From positions 514,632 to 578,631 of the forward strand of contig JAANYP010002881.1 of NCBI GenBank assembly GCA_020465985.1: a stretch of DNA of 64,000 nt, in the 5' to 3' direction. Below the pieces are notes generated by a model. The model had not been told where the DNA came from and did no database searches. It saw nothing but the letters and a program-made list of their open reading frames with translations. Source of the stretch: Centrapalus pauciflorus. Its lineage: Eukaryota; Streptophyta; Magnoliopsida; Asterales; Asteraceae. A program made the position numbers and the translations under genes. Positions within the stretch are counted from its first letter, which is position 1, and each line of letters starts with the position of its first letter. Of this stretch, positions 46,312 through 58,700 are shown in pieces.

Positions 46312-49300
46312 ATGGCTCCTGTTTTAAGCAGAAGTTTAACTCCGGCTTCTGTAGCCTCACTCCCTTATTCGCCGCTCTTTTCATCCAACTCCAATAATAC
46401 CCAGAATCGCTTGTCTTTGAGAAAGGCTTTCTTGCATCCAAATGGTCTGAAAAATAACAGTTTTTCTTGCTCCGGGTTAAAGTGGAAAGTCGACAAAAGA
46501 GGTAGTAGTGTGGTAGTCAGATGTGAGGCCTCTGCCGTTGCTGAAAAAGAAGCCACTGAGGCTGCTGGTGAGACGCATGAATACCAAGCCGAGGTGGGTT
46601 TCTTTCAATTTAATTATTTTCGTTGGAATTGAAGTTTCGATATTTTCTAGGGTTATCTTTAATCAACTATTGTGTTGGATGAAATGTTTCTGATATTTCA
46701 ATTTACTATGGTAATACTAATCTTTGATTTTCCATCTGTCATAATCTCGTTTGTGGTGTGGTTTATTCTGATGGAATCTTGCAGACCTCTTATTGCTTCC
46801 GAATCATAAAATCTTGAATTTCTGGATACAGGTTTCTCGTTTAATGAATTTGATAGTTCATAGTTTATACAGCCACAAGGAAATTTTCCTCCGGGAGCTT
46901 GTGAGGTATAGATGCTTTCATGTTTTAACAAATTTGTATGCCGAAATTAAATAAATCTAGCGAGTACTTGAGAAAATTTATAATAATTCATGAAAATTGA
47001 CTCATTTCTTTGGGTTCAGTAATGCAAGTGATGCCCTAGATAAACTGAGGTTCTTGAGTGTAACGGACCCCTCCTTGCTTGGAGATGCTAGCGAACTAGA
47101 GATCCGGATCAAGCCTGATCCTGAAAAGGGGACCATCACAATTTCGTAAGACAATTTACTTTTCTTTAAGCTTCGTTTGTATAGTGGAAGAGGTCCTTGA
47201 AGCATTCATTTATTATCATTATGATTGTTATTATTATATTTTTAGAGATACCGGTATTGGAATGACGAAAGAGGAACTCATAGACTGCCTTGGAACTATT
47301 GCTCAAAGCGGTACTTCTAAGTTTTTGAATGCTCTTAAGGTAATTATTCGCAGTTTGTATAAATCATTAAAACACATGTATACAGGTTTCTGAAACAAAC
47401 TTCTCTGTGTTCTTGTGTTATAGGAGAACAAGGATGTTGGAAATGATAACAGTTTGATTGGTCAGTTTGGTGTGGGGTTCTATTCGGCTTTTCTGGTTGC
47501 GGAGAAGGTCCTTAATAACATCTTTCCCTTTCTACGATTTCTTTATATGTAGCTTTTTGTTCAGAATGAATTAATTTCTTATTGATTTTATTCCTTTTAT
47601 GTAAACAGGTGATTGTGTCCACGAAGAGCCCCAGATCAGATAAGCAATACGTTTGGGAAGCAGCAGCTGATAGCAGCTCATACGTAATTAAAGAAGAAAC
47701 TGATCCCACGAAGCAGCGTCCCCGTGGAACGGAAATTACACTTTTTCTGAAGGTGCTTTAGATGTTATTCTTATGAAGTTCAATCTTTCTGCATAAAAAA
47801 GAGCTTTAATAATAAAGAACTTGCGATCAATATTTTGATATCTTTCTATTGCTTTAGATAGTTATTTTGATACGGATTTTAAAGTGGACCTGTTGACGTT
47901 TTTGTTTATTTATAGGACGATGACAAATATGAGTTCACAGAGCCAAGCAGGGTCCAGGGTTTGGTGAAAAACTACTCGCAGTTTGTTTCGTTCCCCATAT
48001 ACACATGGCAAGAAAAATCAAGGACAGTTGAGGTAACTTATTTTACATCCTTATTGCCATAATACCTTATCGATTTTAGATCCACAATTATCACCCTTTA
48101 CCTTTAGTTATTCTCACTCTTTTTATTCTGTTTCTCTAGAGATTGGTAACCCCTACCCCTTCTAATAACATCAATTTTCATTTAAAATAATATCTCTGGT
48201 CATTAATTTATGGTACCTGTTATCCATCTTTGTTTTTTCTTCGCGTCAAGTAAATGGACCTGAAACTAATCTCATATAGAAGGGACACATAAAATGAAAG
48301 TTTTTCCCTAACTGTTAATAACTTAATGGGTTTTCAGGTAGAGGAAGAACCCAAGGAGGGAGAAGAAACGCCACCAGAGGTAACTTATAAGGATCCCACT
48401 GAATGTTTACTAGCTTATTCATGAAAAAATAATTGTCTGTTGGGTGGTCGTCTGCTGGTTTCCAGGGTGAGAAGAAGAAGACGACTAAAACTGAAAAGTA
48501 TTGGGATTGGGAACTGGCTAATGAGACGAAACCCATATGGGTAAGTTAATTATTAATATACATGTTTGTGTGCCTATGCTAAAAAGAAAGGAACTTCTTG
48601 AAGGTTTTTATTTAGCATCTGATTTGCGTCAATAATTTACGTGATGAAAATGTAGATGAGAAATTCCAAGGAAGTTGAAAAAGATCAATACAACGAATTT
48701 TACAAGAAGACATTCAACGAGTTTCTGGATCCTCTTGCATACACTCACTTTACCACCGAGGTATTTTGATTGTTTTATCTTTTAGATAAATTGCATATGA
48801 TGTAGTCTCGTGTAACTTAACTTTACAATTTGTGCAGGGTGAGGTGGAGTTTAGAAGTGTTATCTACATCCCTGGAATGGCACCAATGAACAATGAAGAT
48901 GTAGTAAATCCCAAAACAAAGAATATACGTTTGTATGTGAAGCGTGTATTTATTTCAGATGATTTTGACGGTGAGCTGGTAAGTATTTGCGATTGATTTT
49001 ACATTCAAATGGTCATGTAGACATGATTACATGAAATATCTCAAATCTGATTCTTATGCAGTTCCCCAGATACTTGAGCTTCGTAAAGGGAGTTGTGGAT
49101 TCAAATGATCTTCCTCTCAATGTTTCGCGAGAGATTCTTCAAGAAAGTCGAATCGTATGTTAAAAAAATTCCGTGTTTACCTTATTGAGCATCCTGCTTC
49201 AATCTTATGATCTTGCAAAATTACATATGGAAACTTGATTATAAACTAAAACCGTACTCACAATCATTTGTTTATCGTACTCCAGGTTAGAATAATGCGA

Positions 49301-51115
49301 AAGAGGCTCGTTAGGAAAACTTTTGACATGATACAAGAACTTGCTGATGGCGAGAACAAGGAGGTGAATATAGATTGAATGGACATCTTTTTTCTATTTT
49401 TTTCTTTTCTTGTGTACTTGCTGACAGAAATTGACTAAATTATTGCAGGATTACAGGAAGTTTTGGGAAAATTTTGGCAAGTTTGTAAAGCTGGGATGCA
49501 TTGAGGACACTGGAAACCACAAGCGTATAACTCCATTGCTGAGATTTTTCTCATCCAAGAGTGAGGAGGAGTTGATAAGCTTAGATGAGTATATCGAAAA
49601 CATGGATGAGAAGCAGAGTGCAATATATTATATTGCAACAGACAGCTTGAAAAGCGCGAAGTCTGCTCCTTTCTTGGAGAAATTGGTGCAAAAGGACATC
49701 GAGGTATGCTTATTTGCTAAATCGACTTGGTGAAATGAGTTGCCTGAATGGATGATTAAAAGTTTTAGCTTTCATTTGTTTTATACTGTTCTCAAATGAT
49801 TTTGCCAAATCATCATTTCTCAGGCCAAGTAAATCAGATCCATAGATCCACCTTTGTTCACTCTCTTAAGTCTTACTATAGGAACTGAACCCTCAAAATG
49901 AAAATGTTAATTGACCAGAAGGTGCTAGGATCTTAAATTCTAGGTTCAGTTTTTCTTTTCTAATCACACCGATGATTGAAGTACAAGAAAAGCCAAAAAA
50001 AAAAAAAAAAAAAGGAAGCAGCTCATAGACGTCTAATCTGCAGGTACTGTATCTAGTTGAGCCCATTGATGAAGTGGCCATTCAGAACCTTCAGACGTAT
50101 AAAGAGAAGAAATTTGTTGATGTGAGCAAGGAAGATCTGGAGCTTGGTAAGTTCAGTAGTAACCGTTATTTTTTGGAAACAAATTGATTGTGCCCTGAAC
50201 CTTGCAAAGTCATTTTAGTGATGGATTAGCTTGTTCCAAGTCTTCTGAAACGGATGGTTAATATTTTAGGTGATGTTGATGAGGTCAAAGAGAGAGAAAA
50301 CAAGCAAGAGTATATCCTTCTTTGTGACTGGATGAAGCAACAGCTTGGTGACAAAGTTGCAAAAGTGCAAATCTCGAACCGTTTGAGCTCGTCCCCTTGT
50401 GTCCTTGTGTCTGGCAAATTTGGGTGGTCTGCTAATATGGAAAGGTTGGCATCGTTTTGAATTTGTTACAGCGATCAGTGTTTCTTTTTTCCCGCTTGGA
50501 TGTTATGATTGATACAAGGTTTTAATTTACAGGTTAATGAGAGCACAGACACTTGGTGACACTTCGACCTTGGAATTTATGAAGGGAAGAAGAATAATGG
50601 AAGTCAACCCTGACCATCCAATCATCAAGGACTTAAATGTAAATACTTTCAATATGAGATATGATTGTATGCATTTATTACATTTTTTTTTAGTTTTTGG
50701 AAGTAGTGATTGCTATAATGTTTGAAAATTCATGTTTGCAGGCTGCATGTAAAAACGCACCAGAAAGCAGCGAGGCAAAGAGAGCTGTGGATCTCTTGTA
50801 TGAAACAGCCTTGATCTCGAGTGGATTCACTGTAAGTTTTCTTTCTCCAAATGTTTCAAGTATTGTATGCATGTTCCATTTGTTGACGTTTGAGCTTGTT
50901 CTTGGAATGTTTAGCCTGATAGTCCAGCTGAGTTGGGAGGCAAGATTTATGAGATGATGGCGGTCGCTCTCGGAGGAAGGTGGGGAAGAGTTGAGGAAAG
51001 CGAAGGTGGCGATGATTCGACAGAATCTACTTCGGAATCAACATCTGAAGCCACCGAGGCGGAAGTCGTGGAGCCATCAGAAGTGAGGACAGAGGCAGAT
51101 CCTTGGAGTACTTGA
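46312..51115 (+). CDS. HSP90C: Chloroplast HSP90 chaperone (HSP90C / HSP90-5 type), 19 exons
   Basis: Exons: 46312-46593, 46832-46905, 47020-47145, 47246-47339, 47424-47507, 47609-47752, 47916-48032, 48338-48379, 48466-48540, 48656-48760, 48838-48978, 49062-49154, 49286-49363, 49449-49703, 50044-50146, 50270-50444, 50533-50638, 50742-50831, 50915-51115. All are GT-AG and in phase, giving 794 aa. A Ser-rich transit peptide of about 70 residues precedes the N-terminal ATPase domain (LVSNASDALDKLR, DTGIGMTKEEL, GQFGVGFYSAFLV). Then come the charged linker (EEEPKEGEETPP), the middle domain (SDDFDGELFPRYLSFVKG, LPLNVSREILQ) and the C-terminal dimerisation domain. It ends not in cytosolic MEEVD but in a Ser/Thr/Glu-rich tail closing DPWST, as in plastid HSP90. 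It acts in the stroma with HSP70/CPN60 in folding and import. Confidence 0.96.
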
Positions 51116-51664
51116 TAGGGTTTAAGTAGGTATCATTTTGGTTTCTCAGTTATGATGCAAATCTTACATTCATAGAAGGAAAAAAGATAAAGCAGAAATC
51201 ATTAGAGGCAGGGGGGAGGGAGTCAAAAATTTTGGACTGAGAATTTGATTATTTACGAAGATGCTATTTATTTAATCTTATTAATATAATGACCCTTTTG
51301 GGAAGCAGTTTGTGCTTCATTCACAAGATGATTTTGGTATCGAGTTTCTGGTTTACTATTTGTTCAAAGACGCAAATGTCGAACATACAAAGCATCAAAA
51401 GCAAACCGAAACACAATGAACGACGTGACTCTGCCTGTGCCTGTGTATGTGTAATAGAGAAGGTAGCAAAACTTTCAGCCTCATCAAAGTTGTATCCAAT
51501 TAAATTTGCATCTAAAGCTGGCTTTTTACAATTCATAATATAAAACGACAACACTTGGTATGCATCGACTTATTTATATATTTATTATTTTTCACCAAAA
51601 TTGGCATCTTTATACATACATGTCACAGCATGGCGATAGTGTGTGGGTTGTATGGTCCAGGTTT
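51116..51664. other. HSP90C 3'UTR and flank
   Basis: Contains the presumed 3'UTR and a spacer. The small frames on both strands are not supported. Confidence 0.5.
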
Positions 51665-51788
51665 AATTAATTAAATGACCAAGAAATGCATAAATAAATA
51701 ACACGTTTTCTTTTCTTTCCTTCTTTTCTAAAAAAATTGTGCACAAATAAGTTTAGAAAGCTACACAAGATTGCACATTGTATGTTCT

Positions 51789-52083
51789 GGGCGCGTTTGA
51801 TTCATGAATTTTTTGGGATACACTAAGATTTGCATATAAAATTCTATGTTTGGTTCGCAAATTTCAGTAAGGATTTAAAATCCTAGAATTTCTTAAATCA
51901 TTTACTTCTTTGTTATTTTAAAAACTCAGTCTCCTCTCTAGGATTTTATATCCTAATTACATTGCATTCTTCAGATTAACAAATTTTCCTTAAAATATAA
52001 TGCTTAATTTTGACAAAATTCTGACAAATGAAAATGTTTCATAATGCAAATCTCCAAAAAAAAAATTCTGCGAACCAAACATG
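51789..52083. mobile_element. PIF/Harbinger-like MITE in copy A
   Basis: The ends GGGCGCGTTTGATTC and, inverted, ATGTTTGGTTCGCAGAATTT are similar to the MITE at 24564-24876. The inside repeats TTTGGTTCGCAAATTTCAG and several TAGGATTT/AAATCCTA blocks. Confidence 0.55.
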
Positions 52084-52239
52084 TATTTGTATTGTTTACC
52101 GTATTTTGCTTGTAGAAGAGGAAAAAAATGCAATAGTTATTGGTCAAAAGGTAGAAGGAAAAAATAAGTTCAACAAAGTAGGAGTTCTGAGATCTTTCCT
52201 TCAATTTAATCAATTCTTGATGATCAAGACACCAGCAGT

Positions 52240-52248
52240 ATTTATAAA
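52240..52248 (+). promoter_or_regulatory. Putative TATA box of the small gene, copy A
   Basis: ATTTATAAA lies 100 bp upstream of the ATG at 52348. It is unchanged in copy B (62631-62639). Confidence 0.5.
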
Positions 52249-52347
52249 TGCTGATTATTTCGTATCTCATAGACTCATACATATATAACGTTCCAACGTA
52301 AATTTATATTTCCAAAGAAAGTAAACAATATCAGCAGCTTGATAAAG

Positions 52348-52554
52348 ATGGGTGGCAAAGACAAGAAGCTTGTAAACGGGTTCTCATCAACAATCAAATC
52401 ATCAATGTTGGGGTGCTTTACTTTCGTGTCAAATTCAAAAGAACATAAAAGCACCATGAATTCAGAAGCTGCAGCCATGCTATCTGGGCCAGAGGCAACC
52501 ATGATCGCAGCCGCTAAGCACTTCTCCACTGCCCATAAAGTTCGACTAATTTAG
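52348..52554 (+). CDS. Small conserved-looking protein of unknown function, copy A
   Basis: 68 residues from an ATG in good context (AAAG before, GG after): MGGKDKKLVNGFSS near the N-terminus, a short hydrophobic centre (MLGCFTFVS), and a C-terminal helix-like part (MLSGPEATMIAAAKHFSTAH) ending KVRLI. I do not recognise the family. No signal peptide or transmembrane segment is evident; the start MGG has no classic acylation signal beyond the Gly2. The case for a real gene is that the frame, TATA box and stop are all kept in the duplicate at 62729-62932. It could be a single-exon gene, as no splice sites are required. Confidence 0.6.
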   Translation: MGGKDKKLVNGFSSTIKSSMLGCFTFVSNSKEHKSTMNSEAAAMLSGPEATMIAAAKHFSTAHKVRLI

Positions 52555-52953
52555 CTATACATAAAGTGATCCCAGGGTACGTGAAAAGGTCTTGTAACTA
52601 AGATAAAGTGACATTCATTGACAAGATTAGCAGGCCAAAAGGACGGTCACCAATCAATCGTTGTTAGATGTCCAGGAGATGTTTTCATGAGTTGCACCAT
52701 GAATACAATAACACAATATTTGTGAAGTAACTCTAGGAAACACCACTAATTCATCTGTGATGATGGCTTATACCCAAACACCTTAATCAAAAAGACAATT
52801 GTCCCGGATCTGAAAGGATATTCACTTACAGAATACCATATGCATTTTTTGTAGCAAAATGACAAGCAATGTAACCTGTTATCTGTGTCTTATGTACCCT
52901 CTGTGTTCTGCTATTGAAAGAATATTTCATAAACACAACCCCATATTAATGCT

Positions 52954-53617
52954 ACCGTTACCAAAATTGAAAGTTGGTTGTCATTCAACGACCAATTTAA
53001 TTTGGAGGTTGATGAACAGCACGCTAATCATGATGTGATAAGTATTGTATAATTATATGTTGATGTGACTACCAGTTAGGGGGATAACACCTATATATCT
53101 TCTGTAAAAGATTACAAAATCAAGTATATCAAATAATTGAAAAGTAGGAGAAAACTGAAAAAGAATGACATAAGAGAGTGACAGAGTGGTCCCCGCCAGA
53201 TAGATGCCACGAAGGCATGGGGATCGGCGGGAACACCGCCCCTCCCTACGGTACTACTGAAACCACATTGATGTGGTACTAGGGTGTCGATTGAAAGATG
53301 AATGTTGGATGGTATACAGCCGTTGGAGAGAGCCTTTAACATATTAAATTGTTTTTATTTTTTCTAGAACTCTACAAAAACCTATCAATTTCAAATTTAT
53401 TTACGCCAATTTCCAATTAATTGGACACTTTTTTTCTACACTTCTAATCAGTTCAACACTTTCTTTCTACATGCACTTCCGATCCTTCACCCAATCAAAA
53501 AAATGTTTCTCAACAAACATATCAAATAATTCTTCATGAAATACGTAATATGAAAATACACAGTAATACATAAAAAAGCTAACCTTAATAATAACAATAA
53601 ACATACAAATAAAAATT
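52954..53617. other. Intergenic between the duplicates
   Basis: No gene supported. A GC-richer patch at about 53185-53330 gives a minus-strand frame with no recognisable motif. Confidence 0.5.
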
Positions 53618-53966
53618 AATAATTAAAACAAAAGAAATAAAAAATAAAATGTTATATTTGGATAATTAATTTATAAAAAGAAAGAAATACTCAATATACA
53701 CATGAAAACTATGAAAACTAAATTAAATTATAAAAAAAAAGTAACATTTTGGTCCCTGAAAGTATGATATGTACATAAATGGTCCCTGAAATTCAAAAGG
53801 ACAAAAATGCCCCTGAAACTAACGGCTCAAGTTAACCGCCGTTAGTTTCAGGGACCAAAATGTTACAACTTTTCGATTTTAGGGACTAGTGATGTAATAA
53901 AATTTTTTCAGGGACCAAAACCGTAATTTCATATAAACCACAGGGACCATTTATGTAATTTTGTCT
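53618..53966. mobile_element. Dispersed repeat with a palindromic core, copy 2
   Basis: Nearly the same as 42610-42962, including the inverted CCCCTGAAACTAACGG core and the GGTCCCTGAA blocks. Its right end coincides with the left end of duplication copy B. Confidence 0.65.
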
Positions 53967-54094
53967 TAATTAAATGACCAAGAAATGCATAAATAAATAA
54001 CAGGTTTTCTCTTTCTTTCTTTTTTAAAAAAATTGTGTACAAATAAGTTTAGAAAGCTACACAAGATTGCACATTGTATGTTTTGGGGGCGTTT
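53967..54094. repeat. Segmental duplication, copy B, left part
   Basis: Matches 51665-51799. It breaks inside the MITE end at GGGGGCGTTT, where the LTR retrotransposon begins. Confidence 0.85.
54090..54094. repeat. Target site duplication CGTTT (left)
   Basis: Identical to the five bases 62177-62181 immediately after the right LTR. Confidence 0.9.
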
Positions 54095-55732
54095 TGTAAC
54101 ACCCTACTTTTTCGACTAATGCCACATAGGACTCACAGTCCACGTCATCAAATCATAAGCAACGTCATCAAGGGTTAAACAGCTAATTACTACTAAATAT
54201 CAACATCGGACATAAGTAACACAGGACGGGAACCAACCCCCGTCAACAAAGTCCGGCAACCACGACATAAGTAAAGGTTACAGTCATCCATAAATCACTG
54301 GCTAATAAGCCAAACCACAAAACATCAAGACTACTTACGAAAGTAGTCACTAACTACTGTCCACGCGGCGGGTCTCGGCTACTGCCCGCTGTATCCCTAG
54401 CCTCAGTCCTCGTACCTGAGATCCACGGTTAAAACAACAGTCAGCGGAAAGCTGGTGAGTTACTATAAACAACTTTAAACAGTTTATAAAATAGTTAGCA
54501 CAACGTAACAACTGGTAAACAACTCTACATGCGGCCGGCATCAACGGCCCGACGCCTCATCGGGAGCGACCCGGCACAGCCTGCATAGCCCACTCCACAA
54601 AGTAGTGGGTTGTCAGGTCCACTGAGTTGGGAATGACCCAACAGGCCTCTCTACTCTGCGTATCAACGACTATACGCGTGATCCACGAACTCTGCTCTGT
54701 ACTAACAAATATCAACGTATAAAAGGATCCACATCGGACCCGGATAATAAACAACAAGTAAGTAACTCACCTGAAGCACGACTACAGTCCCGCTATCAAC
54801 GACAGGCTCTACAAGTTCCAGGTCTAGCTACGAACCCTGGCAACAATAAATACGACTACACTGTAACGACTAGCTATGGAACTCATAACGACTATACTAC
54901 TAGCATTTACGGGCTCGACATCAACTATCGGACTCAGACCCACGAGCGCGGCCAGGAGCACGGCCACGATCGCGGTCTCGGCCGCGATCTTGGAGCGCGG
55001 GCGCGATCCCACCGCCAGCGATCACCCTTAGCCGCCTCATCCTGATCGCGGGCGCGACCAGGTGAGCTCGGCCGCGCTGCGGCGACGAACAGAGCAGGTT
55101 ATGCTCTGTTTTTCTACAGCCACGGGAATCCCTTTTAATCCCGATTTTACATATTCCAGGGGTTATAATCTAATCCCAATACACAATAACTACTTAGTAT
55201 ATCACTTTAGCTGAATTGAACGCGAATTACTAACCTTAATACGTTCCTTCCTTCTCGAATTCGAGCTACACGTTGAAGAGATGGTGATGGTGGTTTTCTT
55301 TAATTATGGCTGCTGCTCCCTCTTGGTTCTCTCTCTGGTCTCTTGGCTGGATTCACACACACACATATACTTCTTTTAAGCTTCGTGAAATGAAGGAATG
55401 AAACACAATAAGCTATATATATACGTTTCCGGTCCCGAACTCAATTAAAACGGGTACGGTACTCATTAATCACTAGGTAGACACTCGTTAACCCAATTCA
55501 TCTCAAATTAACGACTTGGGTTTAGAATGTAAATTAACTCATTAAAACAACCCCAAATCTCCAATTACTACTAAACCGGTTATTATCTCAACCGATTAAA
55601 ATTACACGTAATAGCAATCTACTTTACTGACTCACGTGCAATTTATCAATCAAAATTTACCAACTCATTGAGGCGACTCTTAAAGCCAATAAATAAATTA
55701 CACGTACCTGCTGCTAGATTCCGGATGTTACA
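54095..55732 (-). repeat. 3' LTR of the chromovirus
   Basis: A direct copy of 60538-62176. It includes a GC-rich block (about 54944-55085) with inverted GATCGCGG/CCGCGATC motifs, a donor-like AAG/GTTAGT at 55235/55234 and a TATA box near 55412-55422. ORFs in it are chance frames repeated in the other LTR. Confidence 0.95.
55412..55422 (-). promoter_or_regulatory. TATA box of the 3' LTR
   Basis: The minus strand reads TATATATATAG about 310 bp after the LTR start. The same sequence in the 5' LTR at about 61857-61867 would drive the element. Confidence 0.6.
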
Positions 55733-55745
55733 AATCCTCCCCTCT
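55733..55745 (-). other. Polypurine tract
   Basis: The minus strand reads AGAGGGGAGGATT directly before the 3' LTR, the plus-strand primer site for reverse transcription. Confidence 0.85.
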
Positions 55746-55774
55746 AGAATTGATCCCGTCCTCGGGATCTCAAC

Positions 55775-58700
55775 TCAGGTGAATAGATGCGGATACCGCT
55801 GTCGCGTGTCCGCCTCGGGTTCCCAGGTAGCGCTGGAACCCTTATGATACCGCCACTGTACTAACACTAGCGGGATTTCCTTCTTCCGCAACCTTTTCAC
55901 CTTGCGATCTAGAATCGACTCGGGGTGTTCAACGTACCTCAGCTGCTCGTCCACCTCGATCTCGGATATGGGAACTGTTTCCTCATGTGGGGCCAAACAT
56001 CGCCGCAGTTAGCTAACATGGAAGGTTGGGTGTACCCCACGCAACTCTGGAGGCAACTCTAGTCGATAGGCCTGCGTGCCCACTCGCTCGACTATACAGA
56101 ATGGCCCAATAAACCTCGGACTGAGCTTACCTCGCTTCCGGAATCGAATGACACCCTTCCACGGGGATACCTTCAGTAGTACCCATTCACCCACGTCGAA
56201 CTCTAACTCTTTGGTCCTCTTATCGGCATAACACTTCTGTCGACTCTGAGCTACCTGTAATCTCTCTCTGACCACTGCTATCTCTCACTAGTCTGCTGAA
56301 TGATCTCAGGACCTGTAATCTCTTTCTCTCCCACCTCGGTCCAACATACAGGAGTACGACATTTACGACCATATAACGCTTCGAACGGAGGCATCTTAAT
56401 ACTGGAGTGGTAGCTGTTATTATAAGCAAATTCAACTAACGGCAAATGTGAATCCCAGCTACCACTAAAATCCACCACACAAGCTCGTAACATATCCTCC
56501 ATCGTCTGGATCGTACGCTCAGACTGGCCGTCCGACTGGGGATGATAAGCAGTACTCATCTGCACTCGAGTACCCAACGCTCGCTGTAAGCTTTGCCAGA
56601 AGGTGGACGTGAATCGAGCATCTCTATCGGAAACTATCGAGGCTGGAACTCCATGTCGGGAGACAATCTCATACAAATAAACTCGGGCGAGCTGCTCCAA
56701 CGTATAAGTCTCCCGGATCGGCAGAAAATGCGCTGTCTTCGTAAGCCGGTCTACTATTACCCATATCGCATCGTATCCACGTGGAGTCCGCGGTAACTTC
56801 GTAACGAAATCCATCGTAATATGCTCCCAGCTCCACTGAGGAATCTCTAACGGCTGTAAGCGGCCATGGGGCTTCTGGTGCTCGGCCTTCACCTGCAGGC
56901 AAGTCAGACAACGCTCGACGAACTCAGCTATATCCCGTTTCATGCCGGGCCACCAATATAACGCACGGAGATCCTGATACATCTTCGTACTACCAGGATG
57001 AATAGCAAGGCGAGACTTATGAGAATCCTCTAAGATCAACTGTCGTGCATCACCGGCCCTAGGAACCCAAACTCGACCCTGTCTCACATACAACCCTCGA
57101 GAGTCAGTCTCGAACTCCTGTGACTGACCCAAAATGTGCTCCCTCCGGTGGTTCTCTGCACGCATCCCAATCTTCTGTGCTTCTCGAAGTCTCTCTATCA
57201 GGGTAGACGTCACCTCGACTCTATAATTACGGGCTCGACCCGAAGATCCGCGCTCCTTTCGACTGAGCGCGTCTGCTACCACATTCGCCTTACCTGGGTG
57301 GTACTGAATGTCGCAATCATAATCCTTGATCAACTCTAGTCCCCGTCTCTGCCGCATATTCAGATCACGCTGACTGAATAAATACTGGAGACTCTTATGA
57401 TCAGTAAACAAGGTAAACGGGACTCCGTACAGATAATGGCGCCAAATCTTCAGTGCAAACACAATGGCTGTCAACTCTAAATCATGGGTCGAATAATTCT
57501 TCTCATAATCCTTCAGCTGACGAGAAGCATACGCAATCACTCGGCCCCTCTGCATTAATACACATCCCAACCCCGTCCCCGAAGCATCAGTATATACGAC
57601 AAAATCACTGGTGCCTTCAGGTAGGGCTAACACTGGAGCCTGACACAATCGACGCTTCAGCTCCTCAAACACGAACTCCTGATCTTCGGTCCACTCAAAC
57701 GGAACTGACTGACGAGTCAAACGGGTCAACGGCACAGCAATCAAAGCGAAGTCCTGGATGAATCGTCGATAATATCCTGCTAATCCCAGGAAACTGCGAA
57801 TCTCTGCTACACTCCGGGGTCTCTCCCAGCTCATAACGGCCTCTATCTTAGCTGGGTCTACAGAAACGCCCTCGCCGCTAACGACATGGCCTAGGAACTG
57901 AACTTCTCGAAGCCAGAACTCACATTTCGAGAACTTCGCATATAGCTTCTCTCGCCGTAACACACTTAAAATCTCTCGCAGGTGCGTCGCATGCTCCTCT
58001 ACTGATCGGGAATATATCAGGATGTCATCTATGAACACTATGACAAACTGATCAAGATACGGACGGCAGACCCTATTCATCAGGTCCATAAAGGCTGCTG
58101 GGGCATTGGTTAGCCCGAACGGCATAACCAGGAACTCATAATGGCCATATCGGGTCCTGAATGCTGTCTTCGCTGTATCCTGCTCATAAACCTTCAGCTG
58201 ATGGTATCCCGAGCGCAAGTCGATCTTCGAAAACACGCTGGCTCCCTGCAACTGGTCGAACAAATCATCTATCCGCGGAAGAGGATAACGGTTCTTTACC
58301 GTTACCTTATTAAGCTCACGATAGTCTATACACATCCTCATCGACCCATCTTTCTTCTTTACAAATAGGACCGGAGCACCCCACGGTGAAGTACTCGGTC
58401 GGATGAAACCACGGTCTAACAGCTCCTGCAACTGACTCATCAGCTCCCTCATCTCTGTAGGAGCCAAACGATAAGGTGCGCGTGCAATGGGAGTAGCACC
58501 GGGCACCAACTCGATACGAAACTCTACCTGTCTGTCCGGTGGCAAACCAGGTAGTTCCTCGGGAAACACATCGGGGAACTCTGAAACGACATCAACGGTC
58601 TCTATACTCCGCTTCTCCTTCTTTGCATCAACTACATATGCTAGGAAGGAGGAACAACCCTTGGCTAAACAACGACTAGCCTGAATCACAGAAATGAGGC

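Larger units (their letters stand above)
51665..52953. repeat. Segmental duplication, copy A
   Basis: About 1.29 kb repeated in direct orientation as 53967-54094 plus 62177-63338, the two parts of copy B being separated by an LTR retrotransposon. Similarity starts at TTAATTAAATGACCAAG and ends after CATAAACACAACCCCATATTAAT. It includes a MITE and one small gene. Confidence 0.85.

Noticed and set aside
46061..46327. 88-codon frame overlapping the HSP90C start
   Set aside because: Upstream and leader sequence in another frame; could be a uORF if transcription starts very early, but there is no evidence.
53112..53342. 76-codon minus-strand frame
   Set aside because: No recognisable motif; GC-richer patch in spacer.
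54557..55012. Minus-strand frames repeated at 61001-61456
   Set aside because: Chance frames in the two LTRs of the chromovirus.
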